From: Arthrobacter sp. SLBN-112
GTDB lineage: Bacteria > Actinomycetota > Actinomycetes > Actinomycetales > Micrococcaceae
Length of the DNA: 64,000 nucleotides
Direction: 5' to 3'
Assembly: GCF_030944625.1 (NCBI RefSeq)
Contig: NZ_JAUSXY010000001.1
Coordinates: 1-64,000 of the forward strand
The notes under the pieces were generated by a model. The model ran no database searches. It had not been told where the DNA came from and saw only the letters and a program-made list of their open reading frames with translations. Shown here piece after piece: positions 48,519-57,694 of this stretch. Position 1 is the first letter of the stretch, and the number at the start of each line of letters is the position of its first letter. The position numbers were made by a program, and so were the translations under genes.

Positions 48519-48588
48519 TTGGAGTGGCGGGAGTCCACCGGCCGGGTGAGGCCTTGGGCCGCCGTCGCGGATTACTGGAACCGCGGGC

Positions 48589-49434
48589 TTACTGGAAATC
48601 GGACACGGCGGGATCGGGTCCGATGCGGCCTTCACCGCTGGCAGTCCGGTCCAGCGCGTTGATTGCGTCGACGTCGTCAGCATCCAGGGAGACCTCAAGG
48701 GCTGCGAAGTTCTCCTTGATGCGGGACTCGGTCACCGACTTGGGGATGACCACGTTGCCGATCGCGAGGTGCCAGGCGATAACAACCTGCGCCGGAGTGG
48801 CCTGGTGCTTGGCCGCGATGGACGCTACGGCAGGGTCCTGCAGCAGCTCCCCGCCCTGGCCCAGCGGGGACCAGGCCTGGGTCAGGATGCCGTTGTCAGC
48901 GCCGAACTTACGCAGCTCGCGCTGGCTGAAATAGGGGTGCAGTTCGATCTGATGGATGGCCGGAACCACTCCCGTTTCGTCGATAAGGCGCTGCAGGCCT
49001 TCTGCGGTGAAGTTGGAAACACCAATGGACTTGACCCGGCCGCGCTTTTGGAGCTCGATCAGCGCCTTCCAGGTGTCGACGTACTTGTCCTGCTTGGGCT
49101 GCATCCAATGGATGAGGTACAGGTCCAGGGTTTCGAGGCCAAGGCGGTCCATCGACTCCTCGAAGGCGGCGAGGGTCGGCTCGTATCCCTGGTCCGCGTT
49201 CCACAGCTTGGTGGTAATGAAAATCTGTTCGGGCGAGAGGCCGGAGCTGGCAATAGCGCGGCCTACGCCTGCCTCGTTGCCGTAAATCTTTGCCGTATCA
49301 ATGTGGCGGAAGCCGGCTTCGAATGCCTGGCGGACAACCTTTTCAGCCACATCGTCCTCAACCTGCCACACACCGTAGCCGAGCTGGGGGATCGTGTTTC
49401 CGTCGTTGAAAGTCAAGGTAGGTGAAAGAGTCAT
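48589..49434 (-). CDS. Aldo/keto reductase
   Basis: NADPH-dependent oxidoreductase of 281 residues, of the type related to 2,5-diketo-D-gluconate reductase. The catalytic tetrad is present: Asp and Tyr in HIDTAKIYGNE, Lys in ITTKLW and His in LYLIHWM. The NADPH-binding C-terminal segment is VVIPKSVTESRIKEN. ATG 49434 has AGGA 7 nt upstream, and an in-frame start 10 codons earlier is rejected. Physiological substrate unknown. Confidence 0.92.
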   Translation of the reverse strand: MTLSPTLTFNDGNTIPQLGYGVWQVEDDVAEKVVRQAFEAGFRHIDTAKIYGNEAGVGRAIASSGLSPEQIFITTKLWNADQGYEPTLAAFEESMDRLGLETLDLYLIHWMQPKQDKYVDTWKALIELQKRGRVKSIGVSNFTAEGLQRLIDETGVVPAIHQIELHPYFSQRELRKFGADNGILTQAWSPLGQGGELLQDPAVASIAAKHQATPAQVVIAWHLAIGNVVIPKSVTESRIKENFAALEVSLDADDVDAINALDRTASGEGRIGPDPAVSDFQ

Positions 49435-49551
49435 AAGTTCATCCTGCCAAAGCCGCGGAACCACATCGCCTGATTTCCCGCTCTGTCAGCCAGGCGCGTA
49501 ACGGCAATATTCTTCGGCCGGACCGGGAATATTTTCGTGCCGTGGACAGAA

Positions 49552-49995
49552 CTACTCCCCGCGGAGCCGGCGTTCGGCGTCGTCAACCTGCTGGAAGACC
49601 GCTTCAGCGCGGCGCCGGACGGACGCCGCCCCTACCGGGACCGGGCCCACGGCGAGACGAAGCATGGCGGCCGCTTCCGCGGTGGTTGCCAGTGAGTTGC
49701 CCGCTTTGGACAGGGCACGGTGCACGTCCGCCAGTCCGGCCGGAATGTCCAAGCCATCACTGGGCGAACGGCGCTGTGCCTCCATGCACACTGCCCGGAC
49801 CCGCAGCAACAGGGCCGCGAGGTCGTTGGCAATGCCTACCAGCTCGCCGTACAGCTGGTCGTCCTCCACCCCTTCGAGCACCTGGTGGAAGCGGTCCAGA
49901 CCACGGTGGAAGCGGTCGTGCGCTCGGCGCCACAGCCCCTTGCCGAGTTCGACGTCATCTTTGCGCCCCTGCCTGGCGGCGCTGAAAAAGCCCAA
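49552..49995 (-). CDS. Helical hypothetical protein downstream of bpa
   Basis: About 147 residues, helical and soluble (RRAHDRFHRGLDRFHQVLEG, then LYGELVGIANDLAALLLRVRAV). The frame has no ATG or GTG at a sensible place. A TTG at 49995, 8 nt after the bpa stop, gives the sequence LGFFSAARQGRKDDVELG, which looks like a true N-terminus. An earlier start would overlap bpa by over 100 nt with low-complexity sequence. Function unknown. Linkage to bpa suggests co-expression. Confidence 0.65.
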   Translation of the reverse strand: MGFFSAARQGRKDDVELGKGLWRRAHDRFHRGLDRFHQVLEGVEDDQLYGELVGIANDLAALLLRVRAVCMEAQRRSPSDGLDIPAGLADVHRALSKAGNSLATTAEAAAMLRLAVGPVPVGAASVRRRAEAVFQQVDDAERRLRGE

Positions 49996-50002
49996 GCGGA
50001 GC

Positions 50003-50629
50003 CTACAGGTACTGGCCGGGACCGTGGTCCGGGTCGTCACGCTGGTTGGGCGAGCCGGGCGCGGGAGGCCGTGCCCCGGCCGGGGCGCGCTGGGGCTCAC
50101 CGTTTTCACCGATGACGACGCCGGGCGCAATCATGGTGCCCGGCGGCAGTTGGCGAAGCTGCAGCTGAGCCGCAGCGTGTTCCCGTGCCGCGTTCTGCGC
50201 CGCGATGGCCGTCTGGATGCCGTGGAACAGGCCCTCCAGCCAGCCCACCAGCTGGGCCTGGGCGATGCGGAGTTCGGCATCTGACGGGGTGGCATTGTCA
50301 GAAAACGGCAGGTTGATCCTGTCCAGTTCCGCTACCAGTTCGGGGGCAAGACCGTCCTCGAGCTCCTTGATGGAGCGCTTGTGGATGGCTGCCAGCCGCC
50401 CCCTCGCAGCGTCGTCCAGGGGCGCGGACTTTACCTCTTCCAGAAGCTGCCTGATCATGGTGCCGATCCGCATCACCTTGGCGGGCTCGTCAACAAGGTC
50501 ATGCAGGCTGCTGCGCTGCTGCCTTCCGTCCGTTCCCCGCGGGGCCTGGAGCGGCGACTGGCCGTCATCAACGGTGGTGCCTTCTACCGGGAGGTCCTCA
50601 GCTGCCTGAGTGTCATTGGGATCGCTCAT
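50003..50629 (-). CDS. bpa: Bacterial proteasome activator (Bpa) family protein
   Basis: A 208-residue protein matching the mycobacterial Bpa/PafE family (DUF2587). A central four-helix-bundle region (MRIGTMIRQLLEEVKSAPLD, RLAAIHKRSIKELEDGL, QLVGWLEGLFHGI) is flanked by disordered tails. The protein ends in GQYL, the known Bpa C-terminal motif that docks into the 20S proteasome and opens its gate without ATP. No prcBA genes are in the window. If the genome has no proteasome, the intact GQYL would be surprising. Confidence 0.9.
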   Translation of the reverse strand: MSDPNDTQAAEDLPVEGTTVDDGQSPLQAPRGTDGRQQRSSLHDLVDEPAKVMRIGTMIRQLLEEVKSAPLDDAARGRLAAIHKRSIKELEDGLAPELVAELDRINLPFSDNATPSDAELRIAQAQLVGWLEGLFHGIQTAIAAQNAAREHAAAQLQLRQLPPGTMIAPGVVIGENGEPQRAPAGARPPAPGSPNQRDDPDHGPGQYL

Positions 50630-50707
50630 GCGTTCATACTCTCATGCGGAATCCGGCCCCGGGCCACTCCATGAACGCCGCCGGCGCCTTGTCCGCTGCG
50701 GGCTCAA

Positions 50708-50911
50708 TCAGCAGCACCTGCCCTGCGGGTTGTTGTCCTGGCGGTCCGTGCGCTCCCGCCAGAATTCCCGCTCACCGAGGGGTGGTTCCTGGTGCCCGGA
50801 GGCCTTGTGGTGCTCCAGGTACTTGGCGTACGCATCCGCGCCCATGACACCTCCCAGGTAGCGTGCAAACCCGCGAAAGCCATTCGCCACCGCCGTGGTT
50901 CCGGCACCCAT
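50708..50911 (-). CDS. YbdD/YjiX family protein
   Basis: A 67-residue protein of the short DUF466 family that is almost always encoded directly after CstA-type transporters. GFARYLGGVMGADAYAKYLEHH and the terminal RCC are typical. Its start overlaps the cstA stop, so translation is coupled. In enterobacteria YbdD-type proteins are needed for pyruvate uptake by the partner transporter. Confidence 0.88.
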   Translation of the reverse strand: MGAGTTAVANGFRGFARYLGGVMGADAYAKYLEHHKASGHQEPPLGEREFWRERTDRQDNNPQGRCC

Positions 50912-53208
50912 CAGTGTCCGGCCCTTTCAAGGCGGGCGGCGGCGGGCACCTTGTCCCACTCGGCGCCAAGCTGACGCTCGGCTGCCGTTGGTGCCAGGCC
51001 GGCGGGGGCGAACACCCGCGAGGGTAAGGCCGGGTCTTCGTTGTCCTTGGTCTCTTTCCCGGCCGCCCTGTCCCTGAACGCCTTGGCCGTGGCGAGCACC
51101 GCCGTGGCGATCACAATGATGCTGAGCACCACGAAGATCACGGACAGCCAACCCTGGATGGCGGTGTTCCGGACCACGGCTTCCATGGCTGCCACGGACT
51201 TGGCGGTGCCGAACTCGGTCTTGCCGTCCGCCAGCGCCTTGCTGAACGCCGCGTTGTTGGCGAAATACCCCACGGCGGGAACGGGCGAGAAGATTTTCTG
51301 GTAGCTGGCCGTGATGGTGACCACCGCGGCGAAGGCCAGCGGCAGGGCAACGATCCACAAGTATTTGAAAGTGCCGCGCTTGGCGACGATGGCCAGGCAT
51401 ACGGCCAGCGCGATCGCTGCCAGCAGCTGGTTGGCGATGCCGAACAGCGGGAACAAGGTGTTGATGCCGCCGAGCGGATCGGTGACGCCCATCAGCAGCA
51501 CGGCACCCCACGCCGCGACCATGACGGCAGTGCAGAGCCAGGCGCCCGGCCGCCACGAGGCTTCTTTGAACTTGGGGACAAAGTTTCCGATCGAGTCCTG
51601 CAGCATGAATCGGGCCACCCGGGTGCCGGCGTCCACCGCCGTGAGGATGAAAAGTGCCTCGAACATGATGGCGAAGTGGTACCAGAAGGCCATCATGGCT
51701 GTCCCGCCGATGAACTGGTGCATGATGTGGGCCAGTCCGACGGCGAGCGTTGGAGCGCCGCCGGAACGGGAAATGATGCTCTGCTCGCCGACGTCCTTGG
51801 CGGTCTGGGCGAGGACGTCGGGGGTGATGTTGACCCCCGCCAGGCCCAGGCTGTTGACCCACTGCGCAGCCGTTTCCACGGTGCCGCCGGTCAGTGCCGT
51901 CGGTGCGTTCATGGCGAAGTAGATGCCCCGGTCGATGGAGATGGCCGCCACGAGCGCCATGATTGCGACAAAGGATTCCATCAGCATTCCGCCGTAACCG
52001 ATGTACCGGGTTTGCCGTTCCTTCTCGATGAGCTTGGGCGTGGTGCCGGAAGAGATCAGGGCGTGGAAGCCAGAGAGGGCGCCGCAGGCGATGGTGACGA
52101 ACAGGAACGGGAACAGGGCGCCGGAGAACACCGGCCCGTTCTCGCGGCCGGCGAACTCGCTGAACGCCGGGACGGTGATTTCCGGCCGGACCACCACGAT
52201 CGCCAGCGCGAGCATCACGATGACGCCGATCTTCATGAACGTGGAGAGGTAGTCACGCGGCGCCAGGAGCAGCCAGACCGGCAGGATCGCGGCGATGAAG
52301 CCGTAAATGATGAGGCCCCAGGCGATGGTGACCTTGTCCAGGTGGAAGAAGGCTGCACCCCATTCGGTGCCGGCCACGGCGCCGCCGCCGATGATGGCGG
52401 CCATCAGCAGGACGAAGCCGATGATGGAGACCTCCATCACCTTGCCGGGACGCAGGTAGCGGAGGTACACGCCCATGAACAGGGCAATGGGGATGGTCAT
52501 GCCTACGGAGAACACGCCCCACGGGCTTTCACCCAGGGCATTGACGACGACGAGCGCCAGGATGGCGACGATGATCACCATGATGAGCAGGGTGGCAATG
52601 AGGGCGGCGGTGCCGCCGATGACACCGAGCTCCTCGCGCGCCATCTGCCCCAGCGAGCGTCCGCCGCGGCGCATGGAGAAGAAGAGGACGAGGTAGTCCT
52701 GCACGGCGCCGGCGAGGACGACGCCGAGAATGATCCAGATGGTGCCGGGCAGGTAGCCCATCTGCGCGGCGATGACGGGACCCACCAGCGGGCCGGCGCC
52801 GGCGATGGCGGCAAAGTGGTGGCCGAAGAGGACGTTCCGGTCCGTGCGGACGTAGTCCTTCCCGTCTGCCTTGTACTCGGCAGGCGTGGCGCGGCGGTCG
52901 TCAGGTTTGGTGATGTAGCGTTCGATCACCTTGGAGTAGAAGCGGTAGCCGATCAGGTACGTGCAGACGGAGGCGAAAACAAACCAGATCGCGTTGACGG
53001 TTTCGCCACGGACGATCGCCAGCATGAACCAGGCAACCCCGCCCAGCAGCGCGATCGCCATCCACAGCGCAATCTTGCCCGGCGTCCACTTCCGGTCTTC
53101 GGCTTCGAGCCGGGCCTCGTCCACGGCCGGCGGGGGAAGATCCGGGTCCGTCGCCAGTCCGCCCTCCGCCCGGGATCCGCTCTTCCGCTGGTCCGGCATT
53201 CCGGCCAT
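50911..53208 (-). CDS. cstA: Carbon starvation protein CstA-type transporter
   Basis: A 765-residue polytopic membrane protein with about 16 to 18 hydrophobic segments. The N-terminal 35 residues are a charged cytosolic extension. FGHHFAAIAGAGPLVGPVIAAQMGYLP and VGLAHIMHQFIGGTAMMAFWYHF are CstA signature regions. Family members import pyruvate or peptides during carbon limitation. A strong ribosome site (AAGGAGGAG) precedes the ATG. Coupled to ybdD. Confidence 0.94.
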   Translation of the reverse strand: MAGMPDQRKSGSRAEGGLATDPDLPPPAVDEARLEAEDRKWTPGKIALWMAIALLGGVAWFMLAIVRGETVNAIWFVFASVCTYLIGYRFYSKVIERYITKPDDRRATPAEYKADGKDYVRTDRNVLFGHHFAAIAGAGPLVGPVIAAQMGYLPGTIWIILGVVLAGAVQDYLVLFFSMRRGGRSLGQMAREELGVIGGTAALIATLLIMVIIVAILALVVVNALGESPWGVFSVGMTIPIALFMGVYLRYLRPGKVMEVSIIGFVLLMAAIIGGGAVAGTEWGAAFFHLDKVTIAWGLIIYGFIAAILPVWLLLAPRDYLSTFMKIGVIVMLALAIVVVRPEITVPAFSEFAGRENGPVFSGALFPFLFVTIACGALSGFHALISSGTTPKLIEKERQTRYIGYGGMLMESFVAIMALVAAISIDRGIYFAMNAPTALTGGTVETAAQWVNSLGLAGVNITPDVLAQTAKDVGEQSIISRSGGAPTLAVGLAHIMHQFIGGTAMMAFWYHFAIMFEALFILTAVDAGTRVARFMLQDSIGNFVPKFKEASWRPGAWLCTAVMVAAWGAVLLMGVTDPLGGINTLFPLFGIANQLLAAIALAVCLAIVAKRGTFKYLWIVALPLAFAAVVTITASYQKIFSPVPAVGYFANNAAFSKALADGKTEFGTAKSVAAMEAVVRNTAIQGWLSVIFVVLSIIVIATAVLATAKAFRDRAAGKETKDNEDPALPSRVFAPAGLAPTAAERQLGAEWDKVPAAARLERAGH

Positions 53209-53383
53209 GTCTCCTCCTTGAGAGTTGTCCCACTTCTGCTACTGGGACCCTACCAACGGGTAACCCGCCGGGAACGTCCGACGGCGGCGCGGCGCCAGGC
53301 TGTGCGGTGAGCGGCGGCGAACCGGCGACGAACGAGCGGGACCCGGCCCGGGGAACACGGTGGCAGGCTGCCGAATCCGGTTC

Positions 53384-56239
53384 CTACCCCAGGTCCCGCC
53401 GTGACATGGGCAGCCTGGAACGGGTGAAAACCCACGCGAGCGCCGCCCCCGTCAAAGGCACCGCCGCCACGAGGACCGAAAGGTGCAGCCACGGGACCTC
53501 GACGGCGGTCCGCATGTCCGTGGAGAGGGCCAGGAGGACAGCGGGCACGGTTCCCGCCAGCGTTCCCAGCACCGCCCCGATCCCGCTGGTGAACAGGGCC
53601 TGGGACCCCGCCAGGGCCTTGCGCAACCGCGGCGCGGCGCCAACCCCGGCCAGCGTGGCATGGTCTTTGCGGGCGTCTGCCATCGACAGGCCAGTGGTGA
53701 TCCCCGCGGCGCTGAAGGTGATGAGCGCACTGACGGCGACAATGACCCAGGTGGTCCACTGGCTGTCCTGGGAGATGCCAGGTTCAGCCCGGAATGTCAT
53801 TCCCGGTTGCCCGTAGACGGATGCCGCCGCCGCGGAAGCCGCGTCCGTTTCCGCCGCTGACGGGTGCCTGGCCAATTGGACCAGCAGGGCCGCAGGTTCC
53901 GGGTGCAACTCAAGCCGCTGCGCGGTTTCCGGTGACACAACGCCGTAGTAGGGGACGGCGACCACCGGTTCGAGCACTGCCGCGGCGAGCGACGTGCTGC
54001 TGACCGTGATGGGGACGGTACCGGGCCCTGGCACGGCCGGTTCATGGGTCCGTACGTCTTGTGCCTGCAACAGCACGTGTCCGTCGCTGACGAACACCGG
54101 ATTGGTCACCACCATCCCGCCGGCGTTCAACACGGCCAGGGCCTCCGGGGTGGCGTCCCGGCCCAGCACGGCGCGAATGTCCTCTTCGCCGCCCACCAGG
54201 ACCGTCCCGTCGAAGGACGACCGAAGGGCCATCGAGCCGCGGCAACGCCAATCACCTGACTCCTTCAGCCTCCCCTGCGGCGTTCGCGGACACTCGTTGG
54301 CTTCGGGCAGGGCCAGTGAGTACTGCAGGCAGTTGGACGAGGACGTCCGGGCAGGCAACTCAGGGTCGGCCGGAGCGTCAGTGCAGGTGCGGGTGCTTTC
54401 CGGGGCGGTGATGGGGTGGGTCCATTCCACCGCGCCCACGGCACCGGACACGGCGGAGGAAAGTGCGGACGCGTCCACGTGCACGGGCGGTCGCCTGCTG
54501 CCGCCGGCAGCGATCGGCGGGTCCACCACCAGCGGCAGGGACGCCTGGTTTTCCAGTCCGCCCCACCAGTGCGATTGCCGCAGTCCCGCCTGTTGGCTCG
54601 CCGAGAGCACCATCGCAGCACTGGCCAGCGCGGCGGCTGCGAGTACCGCGGCGACGGCCGGGACGCTCCGTCCGCGATTCCTGGCCGAATCCCGCGCCGC
54701 CATCCGGAGGGACAGGGACATCCACCGGGTGCGGGACGTCAGGCGGAGGACCAGCCAGCCGGTGACCAGGACCAGGCCGGCAACACCAAGGACCGCGCCG
54801 AGGATCAGGATACTGACCACCAGCGGCAGCTCCGCGGCCCGCTGGTCGGGATCTGCGGTGGACGTTCCCAGCACCCAGCCGGTCAGCAGGAGCGCCGCCG
54901 CAGCGACCAGCGTCACGGCACCGGCAATGGTTGACCGCCGGGTCTTCGGCCCCGGCGCCCGCCCGGATTTGAGCGCGCCAAGTACCGCCTGGCGTGACAC
55001 CTGCCGGGCCGGCACCATGGCTGCCAGGATGCAGGCCGCCAGGCCCATGGCAGCAGCGGCCAGTGTCATGGGGACGTCCGGGTGCAGGCCCGCCAGCCGG
55101 ACGGATCCGGTCAGCCGGACCAGATGGACGACGACGGCAGCGGCTCCCAGCCCCACCGCGGCCCCCGCGGCAACAGCGATGCCGCCAAGCCACAGTCCGC
55201 CCGCCGTGACCACCGCGCGGATGGTGGGGCTTTCCGCCCCGGAGGAAGCCAGGAGGGCCAGTTCGCGCACCTGCTGCTTGGCTCCCACGGCGAAGGCGGC
55301 GCCGGCCAGCAGGCCCATCTCCAGGAGTGCGAGCGCGCCGACCAGGCCGAAGGTGGCGTAGACGGCCATTAGGGCCGAGGAGTCGTCGCGGGGCCGCGAA
55401 CCCGGGACGACGCGCTGTTCGAGGGGCGGCGGGTCCAGGACCACGCTGCGGGACAGCACAGCCACGCCTTTGCTGTTGGCGTCCTTGATGTAGTCCCATG
55501 TCACGGGCTCAGGCCCCACCAGGTAATACGACACCGACAGGTGGGATTGCGGGCCGGGGGCAAGGTCCGCCGGCACCTGGTTGGACTGCAGGTACAGGAA
55601 GCTGTTGCTGTCCGCCGAGCCGGCGTCGCGGATGGTGCCCACCGGGACAAAGGTTCCTGCCGACGTCGTGATTTCCTGGCCGAAGGTGAGGTGGAAGCGG
55701 GCCAGCAGCCCGGGTGAGGCGAGGACCTCCGCCGCGCCGCGCGGAGGACGCCCGTCCAGGAGCGTGTACTTGCCGGCGAAGGCCGGGTTGAGTGCGTCCA
55801 CTTCCCTGCCCTGCAGTGCTACAAGGGCTTCCCCCACCCCGGTGGTCAGCTGCAGCAGGCGCTGTGGCAGGACTTGGTAGCCGGCGGGAAGGACATCGCG
55901 GGGGTCGGTCGGCTTGAAATCCGGGTCATGACGGCCGGTGCTGGAGGCCACCATGGCGTCGTTGAGCGGGTCCTGGAGCGAATCGGCGCCCGGAACCGGC
56001 AGGGCGCTGAACCGGGCCTGCGTGCCGCCGAGTTCGTAGTCCACGATTTCCGCGGGCGTCCGCTGGGAGCTCTGGTAGAGGGTGGCGGCACCGGTCATCC
56101 CGGCCACCGGCACCATGATCAGCAGGATGATCAGAAGGGACCGCCCCTTGTGGCGGGCGATGTCGCGGCGCGCCAGCCGCAGGGCAACCCGAAGGCTGCT
56201 CCGGCGGCCATGCGGCGCCGGAGCCAGGTCGAACGGCAT
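53384..56239 (-). CDS. ABC transporter permease (FtsX/MacB-like)
   Basis: A 951-residue membrane protein with an N-terminal helix (LLIILLIMVPVAGMTGAAT), a large extracellular domain, then blocks of three helices around residues 310-430 and 490-550, another large domain containing several Cys, and a final FtsX triple-helix block. FtsX-like permeases of this class usually export lipoproteins, peptides or antibiotics, or act in mechanotransmission. Its start overlaps the ATPase stop (TGATG). It follows padR and the ATPase gene. Confidence 0.88.
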   Translation of the reverse strand: MPFDLAPAPHGRRSSLRVALRLARRDIARHKGRSLLIILLIMVPVAGMTGAATLYQSSQRTPAEIVDYELGGTQARFSALPVPGADSLQDPLNDAMVASSTGRHDPDFKPTDPRDVLPAGYQVLPQRLLQLTTGVGEALVALQGREVDALNPAFAGKYTLLDGRPPRGAAEVLASPGLLARFHLTFGQEITTSAGTFVPVGTIRDAGSADSNSFLYLQSNQVPADLAPGPQSHLSVSYYLVGPEPVTWDYIKDANSKGVAVLSRSVVLDPPPLEQRVVPGSRPRDDSSALMAVYATFGLVGALALLEMGLLAGAAFAVGAKQQVRELALLASSGAESPTIRAVVTAGGLWLGGIAVAAGAAVGLGAAAVVVHLVRLTGSVRLAGLHPDVPMTLAAAAMGLAACILAAMVPARQVSRQAVLGALKSGRAPGPKTRRSTIAGAVTLVAAAALLLTGWVLGTSTADPDQRAAELPLVVSILILGAVLGVAGLVLVTGWLVLRLTSRTRWMSLSLRMAARDSARNRGRSVPAVAAVLAAAALASAAMVLSASQQAGLRQSHWWGGLENQASLPLVVDPPIAAGGSRRPPVHVDASALSSAVSGAVGAVEWTHPITAPESTRTCTDAPADPELPARTSSSNCLQYSLALPEANECPRTPQGRLKESGDWRCRGSMALRSSFDGTVLVGGEEDIRAVLGRDATPEALAVLNAGGMVVTNPVFVSDGHVLLQAQDVRTHEPAVPGPGTVPITVSSTSLAAAVLEPVVAVPYYGVVSPETAQRLELHPEPAALLVQLARHPSAAETDAASAAAASVYGQPGMTFRAEPGISQDSQWTTWVIVAVSALITFSAAGITTGLSMADARKDHATLAGVGAAPRLRKALAGSQALFTSGIGAVLGTLAGTVPAVLLALSTDMRTAVEVPWLHLSVLVAAVPLTGAALAWVFTRSRLPMSRRDLG

Positions 56240-56976
56240 CAGAGTCCGGCCTGGGTGAGGAGCATGGTGGGGTCGTGCATGGCGGTGGCCTGGTCGATGA
56301 TCCGGCCATCCCGCAGGAACACCACCCTGTCAGCCCAGGCGGCGTGCCGCGCCTCATGGGTGACAAGCATGACGGCGGCACCGGCGTCGGCACGGGACCG
56401 CAGGACCTCCATGACCCCCTGGCCGGTGGTGGAGTCCAGGGCCCCGGTGGGTTCGTCGGCCAGGATCAGCCGCCGCTCGCCGACAATGGCCCGGGCGATG
56501 GCCACCCGCTGCTGCTGGCCGCCGGACATCTGGTCCATATACCGGGAGGCGAGCTCGGGTATCCCCACCTGCCGGAGCGCGTCGGCTGCCTGCCGGTGCG
56601 CCTTCCTGGTCGATGTCCCGTCCAGTTCCAGGGGCAGCGCCACGTTCTCCTCGGCCGTCAGGGTGGGCACCAGGTTGAAGTCCTGGAACACGTACCCCAC
56701 AGCGCGGCGGCGCAGCCGGGCCAGCTCGTTCAGGCCCAGCCCCGCCAGGGGCGTGGACTCCACGAAGACAGCGCCCGACGTCGGACGGTCCAGGCCGCCG
56801 GCCAGGGCCAGCAGGGAGGACTTGCCGGAGCCCGAGGGGCCCATGACGGCGACGAACTCCCCCGCGCCGATGGTGAGGTCCACGTCGCGAAGCGCGGCGA
56901 CCGCCGTCGCGCCCGCACCGAACGTCCTGCCGACTTTCGCGAGCTCGAGGACCTGCTGCGGCCCCTGCACGCTCAC
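56239..56976 (-). CDS. ABC transporter ATP-binding protein (LolD/MacB-like)
   Basis: A 245-residue ATPase with Walker A GPSGSGKSSLL, Q-loop GYVFQDFNLVP, signature MSGGQQQRVAIARAI, Walker B LILADEPTGALD and the H-loop VTHEARHA. This is the class that pairs with FtsX-type permeases. GTG start, overlapping the padR stop as GTGA. Middle gene of a coupled three-gene operon. Confidence 0.93.
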   Translation of the reverse strand: MSVQGPQQVLELAKVGRTFGAGATAVAALRDVDLTIGAGEFVAVMGPSGSGKSSLLALAGGLDRPTSGAVFVESTPLAGLGLNELARLRRRAVGYVFQDFNLVPTLTAEENVALPLELDGTSTRKAHRQAADALRQVGIPELASRYMDQMSGGQQQRVAIARAIVGERRLILADEPTGALDSTTGQGVMEVLRSRADAGAAVMLVTHEARHAAWADRVVFLRDGRIIDQATAMHDPTMLLTQAGL

Positions 56977-57578
56977 CGGCGGGTGTCCGCGTTCAGCGGG
57001 GCGTCTTCCGTGGCCCCGTTGGACGTCTTCCGGGCAGTGGCCGCCGCGGCGGACTGCGCCTGCTGCACCATCCTGGCCTCGCAGAGGTCCAGCCAGCGGA
57101 CCTCCGCTTCGGTTTGGAAGATCAGCGAGTCAAGCACCAGCAGCCAGGCGGTGTCCGCGGCGCGCTGGTTCGCCGCGGTGTCGCGGCGGGCTTTGGTGTA
57201 ATCCTGCAGGGCCCTGATGGACGCCACCCGCTGGGCCTGGATGATGGCCTGGACGTCCACGCCGGGCAGCGTCACGGCGAGCGCGAGCTTGATGGCGAGC
57301 TCGTTGCGGGGCGGGTGGGTGCGCTCTACGGGCGCGGCGAACCAGCTCCGGACCTCGGCCTGGCCGGCCGGGGTGATGCTGTAGACGACGTGGCCCTCGC
57401 CGTCGTCGCCGTCCTTGGCTACCAGCGCATCGCGTTCCAGCCGGTCCAGCGTGGTGTACACCTGCCCGATGTTCAAGGGCCAGGTGGCCCCGGTGCGGTT
57501 CTCGAACTCGACCCGCAGCTGGTAGCCGTAGCGCGGCTGGTCCTGCAGCAGGGCGAGGAGGCTGTGGCGTATGGACAT
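56973..57578 (-). CDS. PadR family transcriptional regulator
   Basis: A 201-residue repressor. The N-terminal winged helix (SIRHSLLALLQDQPRYGYQL, IGQVYTTLDRLERDALV) is typical of PadR proteins. The C-terminal half is a helical dimerisation and ligand domain. GGGGGAG precedes the ATG. First gene of the operon with the ABC exporter, so it probably represses that exporter until a ligand, often a toxic compound, binds. Confidence 0.92.
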   Translation of the reverse strand: MSIRHSLLALLQDQPRYGYQLRVEFENRTGATWPLNIGQVYTTLDRLERDALVAKDGDDGEGHVVYSITPAGQAEVRSWFAAPVERTHPPRNELAIKLALAVTLPGVDVQAIIQAQRVASIRALQDYTKARRDTAANQRAADTAWLLVLDSLIFQTEAEVRWLDLCEARMVQQAQSAAAATARKTSNGATEDAPLNADTRR

Positions 57579-57603
57579 TATGCTCCCCCGGGCTGGTCAT
57601 TAC

Positions 57604-57638
57604 CGGTATGCACGAGCCCCCAAGACCCGTGCATACCG
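57604..57638. promoter_or_regulatory. Inverted repeat, candidate PadR operator
   Basis: Perfect 11-bp arms CGGTATGCACG (57604-57614) and CGTGCATACCG (57628-57638) with a 13-nt spacer, 26 nt upstream of the padR start. PadR regulators often bind ATGC/GCAT-type palindromes in their own promoter. Autoregulation is inferred. Confidence 0.6.
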
Positions 57639-57694
57639 CGTATAGACAACACTAACCCGGCGGAGGGACCCTGGCAATACTGAGTATCTAAGCC

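Noticed and set aside
51676-53310. Plus-strand Asp/Gly-rich frame of 544 codons opposite cstA
   Set aside because: Mirror of the hydrophobic cstA codons; low-complexity composition, no start signal.
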